DNA of 64,000 nt from Alviniconcha marisindica. Its lineage: Eukaryota; Mollusca; Gastropoda; Provannidae. The notes under the pieces were generated by a model that saw nothing but the letters and a program-made list of their open reading frames with translations, did no database searches and was not told the DNA's origin. The stretch is taken from contig JABMCL010002071.1 of assembly GCA_018857735.1 (NCBI GenBank), positions 90,001 to 154,000 on the forward strand, written 5' to 3'. Of the stretch, positions 59,101 to 64,000 are shown piece after piece; within the stretch, counting starts at the first letter, position 1, and the number at the start of each line of letters is the position of its first letter. The translations under genes and the position numbers were made by a program.

Positions 59101-60487
59101 TTAACAAAACAAAACAAAAATACCATCATGCTGGTTCCAGCACAGATCTTGCAGCAAAGTAATGCCCAGGTGATGCCTAGATATTTCACCAGCATCACTG
59201 TGCTCAATGTCTTTAGATCCATGAAGATGATAGTCAGATTCCATGTTTTGGGGGGTGTTTTTGTTGTTGTTGTGACTTACTGGAAGGATGGTACTCTTTC
59301 CTTGATGAAGGACCTTTTCCCAGTCCCAGCTCTTCAAGTTACTGGAGTTGGAGACTGTCAATTTGGGCAAAGGTGGAGATCACAGCCCCCCTCATTTGTA
59401 CTGCTCAGTCGCAAAATGGATCAACCTTACAAGTCCATAGAGGCACAGTGACCTGCGCTTTGAACTGGCAGCCAAGTAATTGATTGTAATTACTGTTTTT
59501 GCAACAGTTACTTCCGTACTTGTTCAGCTGCTTTCTTCTCTGATGTGTTGGTTTCCAGTGAACAGTTGAGCATCAAACAAAACTGAGGCTGTTCAAATGG
59601 AAAACACACCAGTGAAGGAAGCAAATAAGAAAGTAATCAGCGCAAAAACTAATTATAATCAGTTATTTTGCTGCCACATTACAGAAGATCTTTACAGAAT
59701 TGTGACTGTGAGATCCAGCTCATGAACAAGTCAGACAAATCTGCAGTAAAAATGGGGTGGGCCATAGTCTTCACCTTTACTGTGAAGATACATATGTGTT
59801 CCATGCTCATGGTCAAGGTTCTTCTCCTTAAAACTAAAGGACTGCTTATTTATACTATGGTTTATTTACTTCCTTCACCGATGTGTTCTCTTTCATTGGA
59901 ACACTAGTTAAGTAGTTTCGCACGAAACAGGCTGTTCCGATGGAATACAACGTATCAGCAAAGGAAGCAAAAAACCCATCTTGTATTAAAAAGCAATTGC
60001 TGCAAAAACAGGCCATACACTCGATTATTTGCCAGCTAGATCTTATCTTAACCCTGTGATAGAATGAATTGTGAGATCCATTTCGCCACAGTGTCAGCCA
60101 AATCTGTAGTTAAAAACGACCTAAACCGAACTATCATACTTCATAGCCTGCAACCATAGACACAGTCCACTCAGACAGTACTAACTGCTTTATGTCGGCT
60201 CCGGCTTAGGCCAAGCGCCAATATACTACCACCGCTGCACATCCCAACCTGTCGCGCCAGTGGCAGATTCCTGGATGCTACAGAAACTCATTCGATCGTT
60301 GGCTTTCGAGAACAAGTCCTTTTGCTCATCGCCACAGACTCTCCCTCAAAACGACAAAGCACTTACATTTTTGAAGTTCCTCCTTTTGTCTCCAAGTAGA
60401 ATATTTGTGAGCGTAATCTCTGTTAATTTCTAATTTAATGTCGTTGTCGTCGTCATCTAAGTCGAGAAGCGATTTTTTCGGAGCCAT
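46712..60487 (-). CDS. KRI1: KRI1, nucleolar 40S ribosome-assembly protein, frameshift in last exon
   Basis: Required for 18S rRNA maturation with KRR1 (family knowledge). Minus exons: 60487-60367, 58723-58653, 57787-57688, 57036-56892, 56096-56007, 55343-55259, 54664-54575, 54202-54093, 53288-53174, 52605-52510, 52104-51934, 51776-51692, 51190-51063, 50270-50162, 49821-49667, 48742-48678, 48273-48178, 47334-46712. Every phase matches. Conserved blocks: ELQKLKSKYG, DPRIYEKDVKFF, GPMYMKDFERKLI, EEYIQFLKGQK, FESKYNFRFEEPD, RQLKNLKKKEIL, EEEFDPVAHDKMMQ, MDADYDPSQ, YLDEYFKLDCEDII, CRFRYRKTVP; the rest is acidic or lysine-rich. The literal frame stops at 46839-46841 (775 residues). The conserved end (LLALGVDPRKFKY, stop 46712-46714) lies in the next frame, and removing one base gives a total divisible by three (817 residues). 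ATG 60485-60487 has A at -3 and G at +4. Introns 3 and 13 carry exon-boundary duplications. Confidence 0.95.
48745..49290. repeat. ~92-bp tandem repeat in KRI1 intron 15
   Basis: About six units contain tcttcacttagtcaacacca, 'tcatctttcactcagtcaat' and 'ccttgctggtaaaaagcaac'. Two unit types (with and without 'atag' before atcttcac) partly alternate, giving a roughly 184-bp pattern. Confidence 0.92.
49531..49551. repeat. Poly(C) tract in KRI1 intron 15
   Basis: About 19-20 C residues on the plus strand. Confidence 0.9.
50600..51110. repeat. Tandem copies of the KRI1 exon-13 end and splice donor
   Basis: Six or seven diverged units of about 75-90 bp contain 'tgaaatctggatcatcaac', tcagcctcagcttcatgatt and 'atgatttggatgtc'. 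The unit at 51055-51110 is the genuine exon end (minus strand GATGATCCAGATTTCAAT, then the donor GTGAGTG). Copies near 50655 and 50810 retain GTGAGTG; others are mutated or deleted. All lie in intron 13. Confidence 0.88.
53080..53132. repeat. (AC)n microsatellite in KRI1 intron 9
   Basis: About 26 AC dinucleotides, about 40 bp downstream (in transcription) of exon 9. Confidence 0.95.
53335..53715. repeat. Tandem repeat of ~90-115 bp in KRI1 intron 8
   Basis: Four units contain 'ttttacatgcaa(c/t)caaccc', 'agaagggtgactgtatcag' and 'cagtcttttactgggactgt'. The last two carry an extra 'aaacatttgcatcttg' piece. Confidence 0.9.
53781..53940. mobile_element. Fragment of the 15960-16362 SINE family
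   Basis: Shares 'gattctgaatga(g)t', 'ttgttacatggctggtg' and caccatacaa in the same order and orientation as 15975-16130. Located in KRI1 intron 8. Confidence 0.65.
57608..57664 (-). pseudogene. Decayed duplicate of the KRI1 exon-3 end
   Basis: 'tgtcaaaaaacttgacatct' through 'cataaatacagaggtcattg' copies 57688-57743 (the exon-3 3' end) with several substitutions. It lies about 80 bp downstream of the donor in transcription order. The donor after the copy is lost (caatgg in place of gtgagt). Confidence 0.85.
58585..58612. repeat. C-rich tract in KRI1 intron 2
   Basis: 'ccccctccccc...' with about 18 consecutive C residues, beside the exon-2 donor. Confidence 0.9.
58730..60360. other. KRI1 intron 1, non-coding
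   Basis: About 1.6 kb. The longest open frame (58795-59451) matches no protein I know and sits in ordinary intron composition, so it is not called a gene. Confidence 0.55.
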
Positions 60488-61292
60488 GCTGGCGGAAATG
60501 CATGTCCTACAAACTGTGCTGATTGAAGATAAGAACCAAATGCGAATATATACGTATGCTATCGCTCATTTATCTAAGTAAGGATTATTGAATAAATTCT
60601 GAACATCTGTTCTGTCAGATCGGTGATGGGAATAGGATAACTCGGATATGAGAAGAAAAAATTCAAACGAAATTTCTAATGTAAACATTCAGCAAACTCG
60701 GATAATAAGCGGAAAACGCTTTACATGGCCTTCGCGAGGTTTCAGTTGTTGCAACTTTTATCATACTCATTTCCACTACACTCAACAATAGCAACAAAAA
60801 ACAAACTCATACAGTCAGCAAAATAATTAGCAGTAGTTTTCAAGACGCGTGTTTATTTCTTTGATGTGCATGGTTTCTGAAGAAAAAAATCACGGTATTC
60901 AGTGATCACATTTCTTCCCTGCTTCGGAAATTCTGCAGCATCGGAGGTTGCAGTGCTCAATAAACTGACAGAAAATTAGAAGAAGAAAACGCACAGACTT
61001 TACACTGAGAGAGAGAGAGGAGGGGGGGGGGGGGGGGGGGTAATTTGGCTCTATCTGCAAACAGTGCAAGATACGGCTTTGAAAACGGCTAAAAGAATTT
61101 AACAATTAAACTCTTCTTTCGATCGTCTTTTATCTTATTTTTTAATTTTGGAAAATGCTACGTTTATAATAATGTGGCAAGCATCTGTCGATTCTTTTTC
61201 TGTTTCCTATTTATTTTTACTTGTTTCGTTTTGCCGGTGGTATTTTTTAATACTTGTTTCGTTTTGCCAACCATTTTCAGTAGTCTCCAAAA
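60488..61292. promoter_or_regulatory. Shared upstream region of KRI1 and PIGG
   Basis: About 800 bp separates the divergent start codons of KRI1 (minus) and PIGG (plus). No TATA box is evident for either. The region holds a (GA)n followed by a roughly 20-bp poly(G) at about 61007-61040. It could act as a bidirectional promoter; this is inference from layout. Confidence 0.4.
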
Positions 61293-61836
61293 ATGAAAGC
61301 TGTCGACAGGCAGCGGCTTTTTAGCGTGTTCTGCCTAGTTTCAACTTTGTTCAGCTATTCTTTGTTTTTGGTGTGCTATTTTCCTTTTAAACAAGGACTT
61401 GATGGCTTTGCATCCCGAACAGATGCCCCGCCTGAACCATATTCAGGGCGTGAAGGCATGCCCGGTCCACACTACAGCCGTCTGGTATTGATGGTGGTGG
61501 ATGCTTTGCGCACAGACTTTGCACTAGGAAACTTGACATACATGCCGTTCACCCGACAGCTGTTGGGTAACGGCCGCGGTTTTGCTTTTTCTGCAAAGAC
61601 CCACCTACCTACTGTCACCTTGCCTAGGCTTAAGGTACTTCTTGATCATTAATCTGAAAAGGAAATTAAAAAATCGTTCAGCAGCCCAAGATCTCTTCTC
61701 CTTCATCTGTGTAGTGTTCATCTCCAACACTCTGAAGACCCTGAGTCTGACACTGCTAGTGCATGTTGGGTCATTTTAGTGTTTCATAATCCACCGAACT
61801 ACATCAGTACATGATCTCTAAGGTGTGATAATAGAG

Positions 61837-61893
<57 letters not shown>

Positions 61894-63976
61894 CTCCCTC
61901 TCACATTCTCTCCACCTCTTGCCCATCCTGGCTTCTTCCGCAGACATACACCTGCGAACACATGTGTAATGTTCAGAACATGCGTGCATCCGCACACATG
62001 CACAAACACACACACACATACACATTAGTAGCTATGCATACAATGGAAAGAAGCAGGTGCTTGTTTTCTTTGCCTTTGGTTAGGTTATGTGTTTTTTTTT
62101 AATGTAATTTTTACCAGGGGGGGGGGGGGGGGGGGGGGGTACTACTGTTTACATGTAAGAATTTAACCCTGTCTCTCACCAACATCAGTTCTAACACCTG
62201 TTGTTTTCTGTGCAAAAATAAAAACAGTCTACATCATACTTCACAGTACATGTCATTTACTGCAGCAAACTGTTCACTTTCATTCTTGACCTTTTTTGTG
62301 TCTTTCAGTTGTCAAAAAAGGGTTATGATACATGTTGTTAAGCAACAAGTAGTTAATCCTGAGTCCATTCAATTTTAGAATCAAAATTATTCCCCACCCC
62401 ACTTTTTCTTTGCTGTCTCCTTCCTCCCTTCTTTGATCTTCATGTCAACATAATTATCTGCATTCCAACTGAAAGTGTATTCACATAATACAATTTAAAT
62501 ATGCTGTCTTGCTTGTTAATAAAGACTGAAAGAGTACTTGCCTTAACAGTCTTTCATCTTGCTTTCCCATCTCCACTTTGTATTTTCTCCATTCTCTTTG
62601 TCATCTCCTGCCCTCTTACACAGTCTTAGTAGTAATACTAATAGTCTAATACTAGTAACAGTACTACCAGTAATACTTTTAGATTTAGTAATGTTTATTT
62701 ATTTTTGTGTACACTTCAGCAAATGTCCAAAGTTAAAACTGGACATGTAAGTATAAACATGTTTGGTGTATAGGAGCACATAGAAAGACTGTTGAAAACA
62801 TGAATTATGACTGGACCATACACCATGTACACATTTCTTTATCCTTGCACTGTTGCAGGCTATCACCTCAGGAACCATTCCTGGGTTTGTGGATGTCTTG
62901 CTCAATTTTGGTACCAGTGCACTGTCTGATGACAATCTGATCACTCAGCTGAAACTGGCTGGAAAGATCTTGACTTTCTTTGGGGACGACACATGGCTCA
63001 ACTTGTTCCCTGATCACTTTGCCAGGAGTGATGGAACAGTCTCATTCTTTGTCACAGACTTTACTGAGGTGATTATGGGAATAGCCTCTGTTTGTTTTGA
63101 AAGTGTTTGTTTAAAAAGCTTTGTTGTTCTGTAACTGGCTTTTAACAAAAAATATTTGTTGTTGTTGTTGTCTGTTTGTGTTTATTTGTTTGGTTTGGGT
63201 GGTGTGTGTGTGTGTGTTGTGGATGTCAATGTGATACTGTATTAAGTAACCACTGTGTCAACTTTTTCATGTGGATGTCAGTGTGATGCTGCAAAATGTT
63301 TACCAGTTCTCCACTTTGTCAACTTTTTTATGTGGATGTTAGTGTAATGCTATACTAAGTTTACCTGTTCCCTATTGTATCAATTTTTTCATAATATGCA
63401 TGTCAGTGTGATGCTGTATTAAGTTTACCAATTATCCACTGTGTTAACTTTTTCATGTGCGCGTCAGTGTGATGCCATATAGGTTTACCAATTCCCCACT
63501 GTACATTTTTTATGTGCATGTCAGTATGAATTATGATGCTGTATTAGATTGACCAATTCCTCACTGTATGAACATTTTCATGTGCATGTAAGTGAAGCTG
63601 TATTAAGTTAACCAGTTCATAACTGTATTAATATTTTCATGTGCATGTTAGTGTGAAACTGTATTAAGTTTGCCAGTGTGAAGCTGTATTAAGTTTGCCA
63701 GTTCATGATTGCATTAACTTTTTGACATGGAAGTCAGTGAGATGCTGCATTTAAATTTATCATTTCTCCCCTATTAATTTTTTTCAGGTGGATGTTAATG
63801 TGACACGACACCTAAAGGAGGAACTGTCAGCAGAAGACTGGGACATGATGACCTTACACTACCTGGGACTTGACCACATTGGACACATGTACGGTCCAAC
63901 TAGTAACCTGGTTGCGCCAAAACTGCTAGAGATGGATGCTGTGGTCCATCAGATCTACACTGCTATGAACTCTTGG
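61293..63976 (+). CDS. PIGG: PIGG, GPI ethanolamine phosphate transferase 2 (N-terminal part; gene runs off the window)
   Basis: Adds ethanolamine phosphate to the second mannose of GPI anchors in the ER membrane. Visible exons: 61293-61634, 62859-63068 and 63788-63976, all phase 0, giving 247 residues of a protein usually near 1000. The N-terminus has one membrane segment (about 10-32), then a lumenal alkaline-phosphatase-type domain. Metal-site aspartate D70 lies in VLMVVDALRTDF; the nucleophile threonine lies in LPTVTLPR (about 105-112); TSGTIPGFVDVL, FFGDDTWLNLFPDHF, VTRHL and the metal-binding LHYLGLDHIGHMYGP block follow. These match PIGG more closely than PIGO or PIGN. The third donor (tgg|gtgaag) is predicted, and the remainder lies beyond 64000. 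The start is the first ATG in frame, after an AT-rich leader. Confidence 0.93.
61838..61892. repeat. (AT)n microsatellite in PIGG intron 1
   Basis: About 26 AT dinucleotides. Confidence 0.95.
62117..62140. repeat. Poly(G) tract in PIGG intron 1
   Basis: About 23 consecutive G residues on the plus strand. Confidence 0.95.
63215..63785. repeat. Degenerate ~60-bp tandem repeat in PIGG intron 2
   Basis: About nine diverged units contain 'catgtg(g/c)atgtcagtgtgatgctgtattaagtttacca' variants and 'cactgtgtcaactttttc'. The array ends close to the exon-3 acceptor, and its 'tggatgt(c/t)a' core resembles the first bases of exon 3 (gtggatgttaatgtgac). Confidence 0.8.
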
Positions 63977-64000
63977 GTGAAGCTTAAATTTTGTGTGTAT

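Noticed and set aside
58795..59451. 218-codon open frame within KRI1 intron 1, opposite strand
   Set aside because: No homology recognised, ordinary intron composition, no splice or promoter context supporting a nested gene.

Overview
The window reads as animal nuclear DNA. It has widely spaced, intron-rich genes with GT/AG junctions, abundant microsatellites and minisatellites, tRNA-headed SINEs and decayed LINEs. The protein families, the style of the orphan peptide-type GPCR and the repeat content suggest a lophotrochozoan, most likely a gastropod mollusc. That placement is inference; no species marker was seen.

Layout. (1) 1-2012: minisatellite, a terminal-inverted-repeat element and two SINE tails inserted back to back. 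(2) 2013-6558, minus: a complete four-exon class A GPCR whose introns carry a 47-bp minisatellite, a SINE and poly(C) tracts. (3) 7360-16400: transposon graveyard with a LINE RNase H remnant, an L2/CR1-like LINE 3' end, a 1.19-kb tandem duplication, a LINE endonuclease remnant and a tRNA-headed SINE. (4) 16618-21310, minus: the BTB-BACK-Kelch gene IPP, six coding exons. (5) 22900-26000: a GC-rich stretch of broken repeats. (6) 26269-37380, plus: SKP2, ten coding exons, with an LTR-like segment in intron 1. (7) 37400-46700: mostly non-coding, with a MITE. (8) 46712-60487, minus: KRI1, 18 coding exons. (9) 61293 to the end, plus: the first three exons of PIGG, head to head with KRI1.

The genes are unrelated in function: a membrane receptor; two ubiquitin-ligase adaptors of different classes (IPP for CUL3, SKP2 for CUL1/SCF); a nucleolar ribosome-assembly factor; and an ER enzyme of GPI-anchor synthesis. 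No operon-like system is seen, and I found no convincing new gene system.

The most notable signals are structural. In both SKP2 and KRI1, pieces of exon spanning a splice donor, or the stop codon, have been copied into the adjacent intron or 3' flank, giving decoy donors, pseudo-exons and a stop-codon minisatellite. Both genes also carry a one-base frameshift in the last exon, beyond which the conserved C-terminus is still readable in another frame. A decayed LINE and the local tRNA-derived SINE share the same 3' tail, pointing to a LINE/SINE partnership.
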